Origin: Uloborus plumipes | Taxonomy: Eukaryota > Arthropoda > Arachnida > Araneae > Uloboridae | Reading direction: 5' to 3' | Assembly: GCA_038373865.1 (NCBI GenBank) | Contig: JAXGGA010002211.1 | Span: 1 to 64,000, forward strand | DNA length: 64,000 nucleotides | Shown: positions 1-12,870 of the stretch, piece by piece | Numbering within the stretch: position 1 is the stretch's first letter | Layout: every line of letters begins with the position of its first letter | Notes under the pieces: generated by a model | Database searches by the model: none | The model's input: the letters and a program-made list of their open reading frames with translations, nothing else | Told to the model about the DNA's origin: nothing | Position numbers and translations under genes: made by a program

Positions 1-2440
1 CATTAATCATTGAAAATATATTCTCTGCATGTTTTGTTCCCAAAAATAGGGCCACACTTAAGGCAATAGACTTATCACTGATCTGAGTGTGTTTGGACCA
101 CATTTCTGAACAGAATGACACTACCTTTAACTGCAAAAAAAGAAAAAACTTATTTTTAATCATTATTTCGTGCTGTCTGCATAGAAGAAATAGCTGGAGT
201 TTGAACAATTAGCTAGAGATTTACGACCACTAAACGTACGTTATGCTTTCTCAAAGTTTGTGAGATCTGAAACGATCTCAACATCCGGGAACTAACAAGG
301 TCCACCCTTTCCACCCTCTTCGCTACATGTGCTTGGAGAAATTCCTCACCCCCAGTGAGAGCTCGGTTATTTATCAGGAGAACAAAATGGCGGGGTGTCC
401 TATCGGCGTAGCACTCCTTGACATAAAAGTGTCTTGCGCATCTTTTTTAACAAGATGAATTGGTTGCTCATCGTGGTAATAGATGAACGCTTAATCGGGG
501 CAGATATATCTTCTTAATGATTATGGTTAGGCAACGCGCTCATTTGATGGAACGTCTCTTGCAAGAGGGGAAATTTGGCAATTAATTCCTGAGGTCTGTA
601 TCAGATGGAATCTGAAATACAAATTCGGAGCGAATACCACATGGAAAGATATGTTTGCGACTGAATGCTTAAAGATCACAAAAAAAAAAAAAGAAAAAAG
701 TGGAGAACTTTTAATTTACTTGATGAGAGAAACAAGTTATTTCCTTGTCTCGACAAAAACATTAAATAGCTCTCTAATTCCTTTGAAATTCGCCATAACA
801 ATAATGGCTACGTTACAATCAAACGAAAATCCATGAACGTCCATATACTAAATTTAAACGGTGGGGGGAGAGGGGGGAGGCTCAGATATTTCCCCATAGT
901 TTACAGTTAAAAGACAGCTTTTTTTCTAATTTCTACAATTTACTGAGTATACGAAAGTACTGGACTCACTAATTTTTTTTTTTTTAATTTACTCTGACTA
1001 AATTAAAAAATGTTTTTATATTTCTTCCAAAAAGTAGCACTAAAGCAAGGAAGAACTATTGTTTTAGGGGGGAGGGACTAGAGCCTCCTTTTATCCCCCC
1101 CCCCCCCATCGACTCCCATACTGAAATCTTTTTCATGTTGGTATCTGTGAAGCAACTGTGTTTTCTCTATTTGATGTTTGCTCTGAGGTTTTCACCTAAA
1201 TGACCAACCTCTTACATACTTCACAGCAAGAAGTATTCCCATGAATCGCCGGGAGATTTAGAATTTTGAGTGGGATTCGAACCACCAAGGCGTGGCCGAA
1301 AAATGAAGGAAAGGAATTGCTAAAATCAAACTTGTTCAAATGTATCCAACCTAGCTTTTAGTCGGGAGTAGGGATTTCGAACAACACACGCTTGCATAGC
1401 AACATGCATTTCACTGATAAAACTTTTAACTAGTAGCCCATGTTCTTTTTTTTTTTTGTGAACTCGTCAACACCGATCCAAATTCCGGGCCCATTACAGA
1501 CACTAAAAGCCGCGGTAAAAATATTTAAAATAAATAAATCAATCATTAAATAAATGAATAAAATAAAATTAAATTAAGTAAATAAATAACAATAAGAAGA
1601 AAGGAAGAAAACAAGTGGATTATTTCAGTTAGAATTTTGATCCTACTCCTTTCGAGTGCAAAGCAGAATAGTTTGGAGAAAGTATTCAATGGGTTGAACC
1701 CACCGTTTATACTAATGGGCTCAACCTTTTTTTACTCGAGGGCTGCATTTCAACCAAGATTAACCTCGCTGGACAGAACATAAGTAAAATTTAAATATTA
1801 CATAATTATTTTTAGATTGCAAAGGAAAGTGCTGAAAAGGAAAGAAAAATGCAAACTAAGAATTGTTTTTACATTACTTCATGATTATTTCATAACCATA
1901 AAATTTCCATTAGTTTTTTTAGAAACCAATTTCTGATTTTTTAGGTTCTAGATTTCCAATACTCGTTTTTAATGCTGGATGAAGTTGATTGATCGTTTTT
2001 TAAGGTCCCAGAAAATAATTTTGATTCTTAAAATTAAACATAGCAACAGGCAACATGGATCAGTTTCGTGGGCACCACATGACCTTCAGGCAGAAGGTTA
2101 GAAACCACTGATCTATACCATCCGGAGTGTCACGAAATTACATCCATGGCTTAGCTTAGGAAAGTCTGTTTTCAAAGAACGGATCAATCCTTTATATTAT
2201 GACTATTATGACTCTTGGTACCATGGATTGAGCTTAAGTCCTGGTACGTAGTCCGCAGTCCGTTGTCTGCTTAATTTGCTATCCACAAGCAACATAGTAC
2301 ACACAAATATAGCTGACATCCGCAGTTCGTGGAAAGTGGGAATTTACTGTGATGCAAATCTTAACACGAAGAGGTCTCCCACCGTTAAGGCTCAGCTCAT
2401 AGTACAGTTATGGCACACAACGGTGTTAGGCAACTGTAAA
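1..2440. other. gene-free DNA
   Basis: No coding exon could be supported here. Positions about 200-640 are more balanced in base composition and lack obvious repeats, so they could be conserved non-coding DNA. The rest is AT-rich with homopolymer runs (a C run near 1099-1109, T runs near 970 and 1447) and an A/T microsatellite-like stretch of 'aaat' units at about 1530-1590. Confidence 0.5.
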
Positions 2441-2762
2441 TTGTAATGTACTGTCTGACCTTTGGTAAAACCTTCCGTGCATTTACGCATGCATCAGGTC
2501 AGGTCTCTTCTCTGATCTTACCAAAATAGGGGTGTCAGGTAAGGTAACAATAAGGGGAATAATAATAAAAAGCATTTTGAGCCGTATCAAACAACATGAA
2601 ACGATGCTAATTTCAAACACATAGTTTAGTTGAATACGTCAAAAGATGTAGCAAATGCAAGTTTTAAATTGAAAACTTCGGAAAGTTATCACCCACAACC
2701 CATCTATCCTTTTTTAAATGGAACTGTTCGCAAGTGCCAGGAGCGGTTCTCACGGACGAACA
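2441..2762 (+). repeat. dispersed repeat A, copy 1
   Basis: About 320 bases match, in inverted orientation, the sequence at 40887-41200. Shared blocks include the 'ggtaaaaccttccg' segment, the 'gtatcaaacaac' segment and the 'gttatcacccacaacccat' segment. The two copies have diverged by scattered substitutions. The open frames at 2630-2947 and 2664-2909 lie inside this repeat and resemble no known protein. The family cannot be named from the sequence. Confidence 0.75.
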
Positions 2763-3289
2763 GCAAACGGGCGATGTTGAAAATCTCAATGCTGAAGAAA
2801 AGTCATTTCTGTATAAATGTACCAAGTAGGTCAAAAATTCTGCCTGAAATGACCCGCTTCCATCTAAAACCTTGGGAATTTTCCTATTATTGTTTAAAAA
2901 ATATCCCAAATGGGCGGTTGTTGGGTCAATGTAGACGAGATCACTGAATCATTACCTCAACTTGCAATTAATTGCGAAATATCTGATGATTAATTTGCAA
3001 TATCTGATTAGAGCTCTCCAATTTTTTGAGCTCCTATCCCCCAATTTAACTTCGATCAAAACTTACCATGTCATCAAGAGCTCCCCGTTTAATGTGCTTC
3101 GAAGTTTCCCGTTTCGTTTGAAAAATGGATTCCTTTTATCTGTTCACGGCATCTTCGTAGAACAACAGCAACAGTCGACGCGTTGTGTTTTTTTGGAGGG
3201 GGAAACGGCAGCACGTGTGATGTCAGCAGCTGTTCTTCCGCCGGAACTGCAAAGAGGGTAAAAGAAATTTTTCAATCGTTTTTTGTCTT

Positions 3290-3660
3290 CCATCAACAAG
3301 GTACATAGGGCTGTCGTCAACTTTGCTCCTACAGACATTAATGTTAATGTCTCTGTTCCAGAAAGTGATTCGATCTTTTAATTCTTATGTTTTAAAGCCA
3401 CAAATTAGGTTGTTGTTGTGTCCATGGACAGAAAATTTAAAAGTCAAATAAGGCCATGCACATGCACAATCTCTATCCATCAACAAGGTACATAGGGCTG
3501 TCGTCAACTTTGCTCCTAGAGACATTAATGTTAATGTCTCTGTTCCAGAAAGTGATTCGAGGCTTTAATTCTTGTGTTTTAAAGCCACAAATTAGGTTGT
3601 TGTTGTCGTGTCCATGGACAGAAAATTTAAAAATCAAATAAGGCCATGAACAATCTCGGC
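3290..3660. repeat. 187-bp tandem duplication
   Basis: Two adjacent copies begin at 3290 and 3477 with 'ccatcaacaaggtacatagg'. They differ by a few substitutions and short indels, for example 'ttgttgttgtg' against 'ttgttgttgtcgtg'. Each contains a near-palindrome around 'gacattaatgttaatgtc'. No coding signal. Confidence 0.9.
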
Positions 3661-4339
3661 TATCTGAATACAATTGTCCGAATAAAGGTCCTGGAAGGGA
3701 GATTCACTGACTTGTTGAATTCCATCGATGTATAATAGGGATTATATTTCGATGTTGAATTCTCGCCAAGTGTTCGGGACTTAATTTTGTGTCAGTTTTT
3801 ACAGCTGGCAAATAATCTTATTGATTACGGCAGAATTTTCATCCCTCAAAGATGTCCAGTTGTCAGTCTTAGGACCTTGGAAAGTGATCTGCTTGTTGTC
3901 AACCTCAACTTAGCTATTTACATGATTTCGTTTAGTAATAAAAAATTATTTTCATAGAATATTATTCGGTCCAGAGCAATAGGTAGGTCTTCCCCTTCCC
4001 CATTTTGGATATAATTCTTGATGTTCAAATGAATGAAATTCATTATGGACGTGTGCAGTGTTCGAAAACAGTGAAGGACCAACAGTGATTTATTCCATAA
4101 AAAAACTCATTTTCTAAGAAGTAAAAGATCATGGGGGAAGAAGATAGGAGTATTATTTTGATTTTTAACATATAGAATATTAAATATGTCTGAAATTAAA
4201 AAAAAAATTACTGCGTTATTTATTCTTGCCGTCTATGCTAAAAGAAGCTGATTGCAGCTATCACACACACTGCTGCAAAATTCCGTGGAGAATACTGTAT
4301 GGCAAAATCTAGGACTTCTTGATTCTTTCCCCAATTAAA

Positions 4340-4615
4340 TATTTGATTACCTCTGCTAATCAAGGAGGAGAAATGACAGTCAACCATGTGCAAGGCGTTG
4401 AAAAAAATATATTGTATCCTTTTAAAAGTCAAAAATTGAAATGACATCTCTGCTGATCAGTGATGAGAATTGTCACGAACCCATATGCACTGCATTAAAA
4501 AACCAGTCTGTTCTTTTAGAAAAATTTAAAATTTTGAATGACATCTCTGCTAATCACGCTATGAGAAATGTCATTAACTCATATACATTGCATGAAAAAA
4601 ACTTGTAATCTTACA
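4340..4615 (-). repeat. ~98-bp tandem repeat family B, locus 1
   Basis: About three diverged units share a 'ctctgctaatca ... gagaaatgtca' core followed by an A/T-rich segment, with cores at about 4350, 4446 and 4542. The same unit appears in the opposite orientation at 11222-11420 and as a single copy at about 21698-21722, so this is a dispersed satellite-like family. Confidence 0.7.
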
Positions 4616-4619
4616 AGAC

Positions 4620-7390
4620 AAAGTTTTCTTCCTGTGAAATTCGCTTTGAATATACACTCTTTACTCTTTGTCCTCCGAAAAAAAATGACATGACGGATCG
4701 GGCAACATTTTTGGTCTTAAGCAGCAATTGGAACTTTCGACCATATTACGGGTAAACGACATATTAAATCTCGAATATTTTTCAGACCTTAAAAGGCATT
4801 TTCCTCAAGCAAAAAATCGTAGTCGAATTCACTCTGGATATAGTATGTTGTCTGCCTATACTCTTCTTAGGTCAATGGATGACCATGATATTTGTTGTAA
4901 TTAAACTTGAACTAAACGATCGAAATCTAGGCTCTTTGTCAACAGCTGAGAAAAGATTGGATCAAGGAGATTATTCGAAAACAATAGCAATATTTTTTGT
5001 TACTATTATCAATAAATTGTTCAAAAAGGTAGAAATTTCAGATATTACATAACATTTTGATTTGATGAAATGTTTAAACGTTGCTCAACAACTTAAGAAC
5101 ATGTATTATTACCACCAAAATAATTCAAAGTAGTAATTATATTAATTGCCAGCTAACTTTTTGGAACTTTGTTTATTCGACAGTTATGCAGAGGACACAA
5201 CGAATCCAATAAATATCAAAATCCCAAGAACCAAACCGGTCTTAAATATGCATTTCCACATGAGTGACTGTCCCATAACTTTTCTGCAACAAGAAAATTT
5301 ACCGACATTTTTTGCTGAGCTAAGCAATAGCTAATATTTTCTCTCAACTATTTCCGATTGAGATTCCAATTAAAATCGTCTGAAAAATAGGTTCGTGCTT
5401 GACACTGGCCCCACAAATCATGGTTATTTGTCGCCGCACGTGACAAGATTCTGTTCTTCACAAGTTCCCGTTATCCTCTCAAATGCTTGTGACTAAACAT
5501 ACCAAGTGATTCCTCCAATGACGGCAACTTCCTCGTGGTTGGTGATTTACCGCGCGATATGTTCGCTTTATTTTTTTAGGCGCCCAAAATAAACACGTGG
5601 GTCATTCGTTCTCCCCCCTTTCCGGCTATATTAAACTCAATATGCCAGCCACAAATTTCCCGAGGCCTGATGCGTTGAAATTATTTCATACTTTCATCTA
5701 GAATGACATTTTTTGCGACCCCTCGAGTACTCATTTGAAGATCTTATTCCTTGAACGGTGCATTAACTTTGACATTTTAAGTTTAACGGCTTTTTCGGCG
5801 ACAGATAAACTGACATGTAAATGAAAACTATTTTTTTTTTTTTTCAATTAAAACAACTTTTTTTTTGTTATTTGGTAGAAATATTTTTTAATCTTCCCTT
5901 TTTTTTCCCTCTCCTGAATGTATATAACTTCCGTTTTGGGTTACTCTTTCTGCAATAAGTTCAAGCTGAAGAAACAGAGAGAGTTAAAACATCAAACGGT
6001 TTTAGGGAAATATCTATTTACCAGCATTTTTAGAATAGTAATTTTGAAAAAAAAAATATGAATACTTCCCTCCTTCTCTGCAATGATTTGGAGAATGATA
6101 CTGGAAATTTGCTTCCGTTATTCTGTAACTTCTGTGATATAGACAAGGAATAGACATGGGAGCCGTTTGCTTTTTGGGAAAAGAGAAAAAAAGAAAAATA
6201 TTAAGATAATTTTTTTTATTAAAAATGTGTTAAATTGTTTTTTTATGACTGTTTTGGTTAAAAAATGTAAGAAATTGGGACTTTTTTTTTCATTAAAAAA
6301 AGTTTTTTTTTTTGCCTTTTTTTTTTTTTTTTGTTATAGCAATAGAAAAAAATCTTTGCGATTTTTTAGCATTTTGTTTTCTACTAATTTCTTTAGCGAA
6401 ATTTTTTTTCTAGTCCAGGTGCACCCCTTACGCATGATTTTGTCCGTGCCCATGGCGATAGATATATTTCACTTTGAATTTAAAAACGTGCCAATCCTGG
6501 CGACATCAGTTGATGATGAGCGATATTGCGCCTACTTTGGTATCACGCGTTGTGTCACTTATTCTGAGAAACAAAATTTTAAATGATAGAAAAAATATTC
6601 GCCTAGCAAGCGGTCTGTAAAATGAAGACATTTTAATTAAAGTAGAATTAACAAATGGTTTTTAGTACATCTTCTGCATTTAAAATGAATTCTGAACATC
6701 TCGTATTTAAGGAATATAAGTGACTCTTCCATGTCCTGTTACCTGCTAAGCCTGTTATTATACGCCGTAGGGCTATATGTAAAATTCAACAGAATCCAAA
6801 CTAGCCATCAAAAAAGGAGTCATTATTCAATTTAAATTGGTATTAACTTCCATTCCAAGGTTATTCCATATCGAATTAAAGATAGTTATGAACTTTCGGT
6901 GGTGCGGTTCTTTTTGGTGCACTTGCCGCCTATACTACCGTGCTAAGCACAAAAGTCGTATCTGCACTTTTTAACGAAATTGAGTTATCGCCGCTAGGTG
7001 GCTCTTGGCGACGTATTTTAATTAAATACAAAATTATATAATCATTTGAGAACGAAAAATATTTTTAAAAAAATTCTGAAATTTTTTTATTTGAATCAAA
7101 TACATGATGGCGCAAAACTTTAAACAGTAATTAATATCTCAGTTCCAACTCAACTGTAGATACCACTTTTGCGCTTATCATGACAGTATAGTATAAGATG
7201 TATTTTTTTGATAATTTGTGCCTCATTTACGCTGGCTCTCATTTCAATCGTATTTTAGCACAAAGTTTATTTGATCCTTTTTTCATTTACTCTTTATTTA
7301 TCAAGATTGTTCTCTTAAAACAAAAATGCACAACCATTACGAGCAGAGCTCAATTGCTCTTTCCTCCTCCTTATGAAACTTTATACATTT
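4620..7390. other. gene-free AT-rich DNA
   Basis: No gene is supportable. Positions 5400-5680 are less AT-rich and look unique. Positions 5820-6420 are dominated by long T runs that produce a Lys/Phe-rich chance frame at 6167-6586. No hairpin or repeat of note was seen in the rest. Confidence 0.45.
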
Positions 7391-7392
7391 TC

Positions 7393-7600
7393 CATTTAAA
7401 CCCTCAATCAATAGCATCCTATTTCCAAGCATTTTTGATGACTCTGTAAAAGCCTTTTTTCCTCTTTCCGTGCACGGGTATCAATATGATTTTACACATC
7501 CCTCTCCCTCTTACAATCTTCCTCCTTCTGCATCGGGAAAAGATCTCAGTCGTAATTACAGATGTATGTACACAATGTTATCCTCATAGAGGGAGAGAGC
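7393..7600 (+). repeat. diverged direct repeat C, copy 1
   Basis: This matches 8151-8360 in the same orientation, starting at 'atttaaaccctcaatca' and including 'agcatttttgatgactctgt' and 'tgtacacaatgttatcct'. The two copies are 758 bases apart and differ by many substitutions, indicating an old duplication. The open frame 7486-7863 overlaps it and is not protein-like. Confidence 0.85.
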
Positions 7601-8150
7601 GTATTCTTTTTGAAGTAATCTATCCATGTTATTTCTACATATATACGGCTGCGAATTCGCAAAGAAGCATCGTACATTCCAAGTGGCCCATAAAATTTAG
7701 AAAATCGTTTCTTCCACAAGATTGCCACTGTGGTATCATAGAAGTAAGTAAAAAAAATGAAGTGAATTGGTTAATGTTCAGGAGTCGCAAGGACTTTTCT
7801 CTAAAAGATGGTGATTTAGCAAAGCGAAAACGGAATTTTCAGACTCCGCCTTCTCTTTGCTAATTCACCATCACGAATAAATCACCGATCGCTTAGTGAA
7901 AAATGTTTCCCTTCTTCTAATGAAATCTTTACTTTTGTTTCATTTAAATCCTCGCTATCCAACTTGTCTATTAATTTCTTTGTGTGAATGTGTAGTTGTG
8001 CTGCGAATGGTTGCCTACCCTATATAAACGGGTCCTTATAGCATGAGTGTACTACGGAAGTCGGACTTCACGCCAAATAAAGGTACAGTTGGAAAATCGA
8101 AGCAGCGTACCCCAAGTTGCCAGCGTAGCTAGTACAAGACATCAACAACA

Positions 8151-8360
8151 ATTTAAACCCTCAATCACTGACATCCCATTTCCAAGCATTTTTGATGACT
8201 CTGTAAAAGCATCTTTTCCTCTTCCCGTGCACGGATATCAATCTGATTTTACACATCTCTCCCTCTTACAATCTTCCTAACAACATCCATCCCGAAAAGA
8301 TCTCGGTTGCTAGTGTAGGTGTATGTACACAATGTTATCCTCCCAGAGAGACAGAGACAC
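8151..8360 (+). repeat. diverged direct repeat C, copy 2
   Basis: This is the second copy of the block at 7393-7600. A TATA-like 'tatataaac' lies 120 bases upstream at 8021, but no downstream coding exon supports a promoter. The following ~1.5 kb (8360-9860) holds no recognisable gene or repeat. Confidence 0.85.
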
Positions 8361-9869
8361 AGGGAGAGGATCCCCCTTTTGAACTGCGCCGGAACTAACC
8401 GGGCGTGAGACAATGGGGCTTCTGTTCTCGGGGGCCCATTCCTCTCGCTCTCTGTCATCTGGCCGCCGCCAAAAGAGGTGCGAAAAAACTCCTTAATGAG
8501 CTTGTGAAGACCGAGGAGCTGTTTCGGGAAAACTCCGCTTTTTGAGTCCGCTGAGAGCGCTGTAATAATGAAAATAGGTCATGTTGCTGTTTATTTTATG
8601 AAGTGAGAATTAAGAATTATCCTGAGAACTTTTAATTGTTTTCATCTCCAGTTGCTCTTTTGAGAATCTGCTGGATACATTAAACAAACGTGTTACATGC
8701 AAAAACGTGTTCCCTGTGGAAATCCGTTGCTACTCCAATAGTTTCTGAACAGCAAGAGCTATCTTATATTACTGAAGACTGAGCGTATGTATCTATCTAT
8801 GTATGTCATTTTAACTTCTCCCGAAGCCAGTGAATATACCATCGAACCAGGTATCGATTGATTCGTAATTTTTCAATCTTCATAACTGGTACGTTACATA
8901 AAAGTACAACTTTAGTTAGTGGAGATACTAATTAAAACGTTAATTCTCGAAGTCGTTTAATTGCGTCAAAGTTTAAGCTTTTGTTTTGCTATATGGTACC
9001 AGAGCAGCACCGCGAGCAAAGCAGAATGCAGAACACCTAACCTTGGAGCAATACTTTCTGTTTCGAGTGAGATTGAATTAAATTTGACGCGCGGGAAGGA
9101 ATATTTATGAATGAACTGCTAGTGAATTAACGTTCCGGCCACAAGCAGTAAGACGCGTTTAAATACGTTGTATTCCCTTTTTCATCTTTATTTGCAGGTT
9201 TAAGCTGACTGGACTAAGTTCAGCGCTTGGCGTTGCGAAAAATAGAATAAATTGACGTATTGCTAATCCAGAGATGCCCAGTTAGCGTCGAAGAATCCGA
9301 AGTATACAGCTGGGAATAGAGTGGTTCTGTAGGCCTTATGTACATTTCTTCAAACCCTTCCTAGCCCTAGGACTGCACCAATAGCACGAAATGTGGTAAT
9401 TGTCTCCTCTGGGTGCTAGTTGGAGCTCTCAAAAAGAGGGAAAGTAATAAATTAACGGTTCCATAAACCGCAAAGTTTTCAGAAATGATCAATGTGAAAG
9501 AATATCGGTAACAAAAAGTGGATTAAAAGAGGAAGTGGATGTCCACTTGCAGTGGCTCCAGAAAAAAATGTCAAGTTAGAGATATTTTCTATCAAGTTAG
9601 AGAGATTTCCACCTCCTTAACGTATTGTAGAATATCTTTATACACATTGGAAACTACAGTTCCCTATGTTAATCATCCTTTTATATATTTATAGTTGGGC
9701 AACCTAACCTATCAGCATTCTGAATGCTACGCTGATCCAGATCACGACTCTGCCATTACGACTCTGCCAGGCTAGGTTTACTTCAATTTTAGCAAAATGT
9801 CTAAAAAGCAATTCATTTGAAAAGTATTGGTTCCACCGCGCGAAAATGAGTACACGCCTCTACATTGTA

Positions 9870-10200
9870 AAAAAGGAATGTTGCTTTTACAGTATAAAAC
9901 AGCTAATTTTATCGTTATAAACAGTAAAAATTGCCAATTTTCCATTACTAAACTGCAAAATTGCTAATTTTACTGTTTATTTCCGTGCATTTTACAGTTT
10001 TAAACTGGAACCTCTACTGCCAGTATTATACTGTTGTTTTTACAGTATAGTACAGCTAAATTTTACGGTAATTAACTGAAAAATTACAAACTTTATACTA
10101 AGACACTATAAAATTGCTAGTTTTACAGTTTATTACGGTGCATTTTAGTTTTAAGTTGGACCTATAACCTATGATGCCAGTATACTGTAAAATCAACAGT
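9870..10200. repeat. ~153-bp two-copy tandem repeat, 'ttttacagtata' type
   Basis: Two diverged units begin near 9881 and 10034 with 'ttg(c/t)ttttacagtata' and share 'acagctaa', 'ttgctaattttac' and 'cggtgcatttta' blocks. The segment is bordered on both sides by ttttacagt-like sequence in both orientations, as in a miniature transposon, but the termini are not clear. Confidence 0.6.
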
Positions 10201-10439
10201 TCGTTTTTTGCAGTGATTTGAATCATTAAAAAACTTGGATTATTTAATCGACGCAAAAGGAAGTAATGTGGGGTCAAATTTTTTTGATATGTTATTAGTT
10301 TAAAAGCGTTTCAAAAAAAACTTTTTTTCACCATATACTTCTTTTCCTTTTTTGAATGACACGGCATTACTCTCGGAATGACAAGATCAGAATCTAGGAC
10401 AGATTCCATGGATCTGCAATGGTGTTAACTTGCTAAACC

Positions 10440-11000
10440 AAGGGAATGCCTTCTGCTCGGGAGTGAAAAACCGTAAGGTTTCAAACGAAAAACAAAAAAA
10501 GGATGGATCGGAGGGGGGGAGCTCCAGACGATATTTATAGGACTCGAAAGAGAGACAAGAAAGAAGGGGGAGAGCTTTCGTCGCTTATTTTGAACCTCGC
10601 ACGTGTGGACGTCTATCAGCTCCAGAGATGGTACATTTACGTCACATTTCGTGGAGGGATCTCTGGAGGAATATTTGGCGAGAAGTCTCCGTCGCTGCTA
10701 TTGCTTCTGACAGCAACGAGGAGATTAATCATCGGGGACATACGCTAAAGCAAATATAAATATCTTATGAACTGGATGATTAATTATTCATCGCAATTAA
10801 GATGATTTGCTGTTTGCAATTATTATTGCGGGTCAAGGGGTTTTGTCGTTTGCTAATAGCGGGGATAAGTTATGAGGACGGTCATTTTGCATAGGTTCAA
10901 TTAGGATTTGATTGCTTAATTTGTTTATGTGCTGGGAAGTGCGTTAGTGGTTAGGTAAGCGGTTAGATAATTTTGCTTGGCTGATTTTCCTGAACTAATT
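10440..11000. promoter_or_regulatory. candidate conserved non-coding / enhancer-like block
   Basis: This unique-looking stretch has more even composition than its surroundings. It includes a cluster of TAAT homeodomain-type cores ('gattaattattcatcgcaattaag' region, about 10770-10800) and further 'caattagg' and 'gcttaattt' sites near 10890-10925. The 81-codon frame at 10503-10748 has no recognisable family and was not accepted as a gene. The regulatory reading is inference from composition and motif density only. Confidence 0.25.
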
Positions 11001-11221
11001 AAAATTCTCATTTTTTATTTTCAATCAATCTTGCTTTTCTTCATCATTGAGGAGTCAGTTATTGCCTGAGGTTCCTATGTTCTGTTACCTGTGGTTTAGA
11101 AGAGCACTAGAATTGCTAAAGCCATAAATATTTTAAATGTTTTATTTTATTTTGACTCCTTTTTTTCAGAATAAAATACTTCTAACGCATTGCACTGGGG
11201 TCACTTACATATTTCATACCC

Positions 11222-11425
11222 TGATTAGCAGAGATGTCATTCAAACTTTGTACTAAAAAAAAAATATTTTTTATGCAATATGGGTTAATGACATTTCTCA
11301 AAGCGTAATTATCAGAGATGTCATTCAATTTTTTCTTATTCTTTCTCTTTTAAGTTTAGAAGTTCTTTTTAATGTAATGTATATTATATGGGTTAATGAC
11401 ACTTTTTATAGCATGATTAGCAGAG
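11222..11425 (+). repeat. tandem repeat family B, locus 2
   Basis: Three units with 'agcagagatgtcattca'-type cores (about 11226, 11308, 11417) are the reverse complement of the family at 4340-4615. Spacing is about 80-110 bases. Confidence 0.7.
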
Positions 11426-11494
11426 ATTTCATTAAAAATTTGAACTTTTCGTAAAAGAATGGATTTTTTTTAATGCAATGTATATACATGCATA

Positions 11495-12080
11495 GGCGTA
11501 GCGTGACCAAAAGGTTTTTTTTGGGGGGGGGGGGGGGCACAGATCAAAAATTTCAGAAGTGCTGATGGATTTTGACTCCCCCCCCCCCCTAGATTGTTCA
11601 CTTCAAATTTTTCGTAAGAGAAATATTCGCTATTACTATTCCTATATACATACAATTTCTGCTTTTTTCTTTTTTTTCTCATTTAGGGGGGTCAAGGGGG
11701 GGGGTTGAGAAATCAATGTATTTACATACAAGTAGGCGTGATTTTTGTTGTTTTCCGAAATTACATTGTTTTTGCACCCTTTGACCCCCCCCCCTGAAAA
11801 ATTTTAAAATGACGGGCCTGAAATTGACGGAGCCCTGAGCTATTACAAGTATACTTCCCTTCATCTCCACTACATTTTCGGCAGCAGAACAGGACTTTTT
11901 CATTTTGTGTGTCTTTTTCTCGAATTAAGTCCCCCGTTTTTTCTTGTTCTTTAATGCTCTTGCTGTATTTTCTTGTTCTTCTTTCTATGGACTGACCTTG
12001 TAGTGGAATGGATATTAGAAGAGCGATGCAATGACCTCTTCTATAAGTATGGAGTAGAGTGTTGATTATCCCTAATTTGG
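11495..12080. repeat. poly-G/poly-C-rich transposon-like remnant
   Basis: The block begins near 'gcataggcgtagcgtg' and contains alternating long G and C runs (about 11522-11537, 11578-11589, 11695-11702 and 11786-11794). A related edge, 'cgacgctacgcttatg', appears at about 21650, next to another copy of repeat family B, suggesting one family inserted twice near that satellite. The open frames here arise from the G/C runs. Confidence 0.4.
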
Positions 12081-12286
12081 GGGGGTGCGGGGGGTTTCTC
12101 TCCATGAAATTTTTTGAAAAATAGGCATTTAAAATTCTGCATTTTGACGCCTTTTATGAAGTAGTTGAGACCAAAAATATGTAAGGAAAAACGAGCCAAA
12201 CAAACTTCTTAAAAATTTTACAGTCGAACAAAATAAAAATGGCTTGTGCTTCCACAAGTCGCTGACATTGACATTAATCAGCAAGG

Positions 12287-12316
12287 AATAAGAGAGAGAG
12301 AGAGAGAAGAGGGAAG
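12287..12316. repeat. (GA)n microsatellite
   Basis: A short purine tract of repeated 'ga' units. A second small one is at about 27720-27735. Confidence 0.8.
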
Positions 12317-12870
12317 GGATTATAACTATTAAATCTGAGAAATTTCTGAAATGTTGCATTGAGTTATTTTCAGGGGTAAAACTTGCAATAACAGTTAGGA
12401 ACACTCGAACACTGCCTTTGACAGTAGTGACCCAGCTTAATATCCAATACAGGAAGAAATAGACCACTCTTTAAAAAAAAAAAAAAGAACATAAAAGCAA
12501 GGGAAAAAAAATTATGCATAACGCACACATTAAAATTATGGGAGCACTACTGAAGCAAAAAATAACAATCAAAGAAATAAATTAAAATTATATCAATAAA
12601 AAAAAGAACAAGGAAAAAGAGAGAAAAAAGAACCAAAATTAAAATAAAAAAAAAGTTAAAACCTATCTCTTTGCTCAATCAGGAATAAGTTGTATTACAA
12701 TGACAAAAGTTGAAAAGATTCAAAAGTTTTGAAGAAAAAAAGGAAGAGAAAAAGAATGTATTGAAAATGATTATAAACAAAAGCATAAGTATTCTTAAGT
12801 TTGTCATTGCTTATAACTTATAAGTACAAACACGTTCTTAACAACGTAGTTAAGTACTACACAAACTACA

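Noticed and set aside
1268..1300. tRNA gene on the minus strand (B-box-like 'ggttcgaatccc')
   Set aside because: No A box or foldable tRNA body is visible. At most a SINE or tRNA fragment.
6167..6586. 139-codon open frame
   Set aside because: It is generated by long T/A runs and is Lys/Phe-rich without domain or splice support.
8021..8050. Core promoter (TATA box 'tatataaac')
   Set aside because: No downstream gene or initiator context. Such matches are common in A/T-rich DNA.
10503..10748. 81-codon frame in a unique block
   Set aside because: No recognisable family, initiation context or splice signals. Kept only as possible non-coding regulatory DNA.
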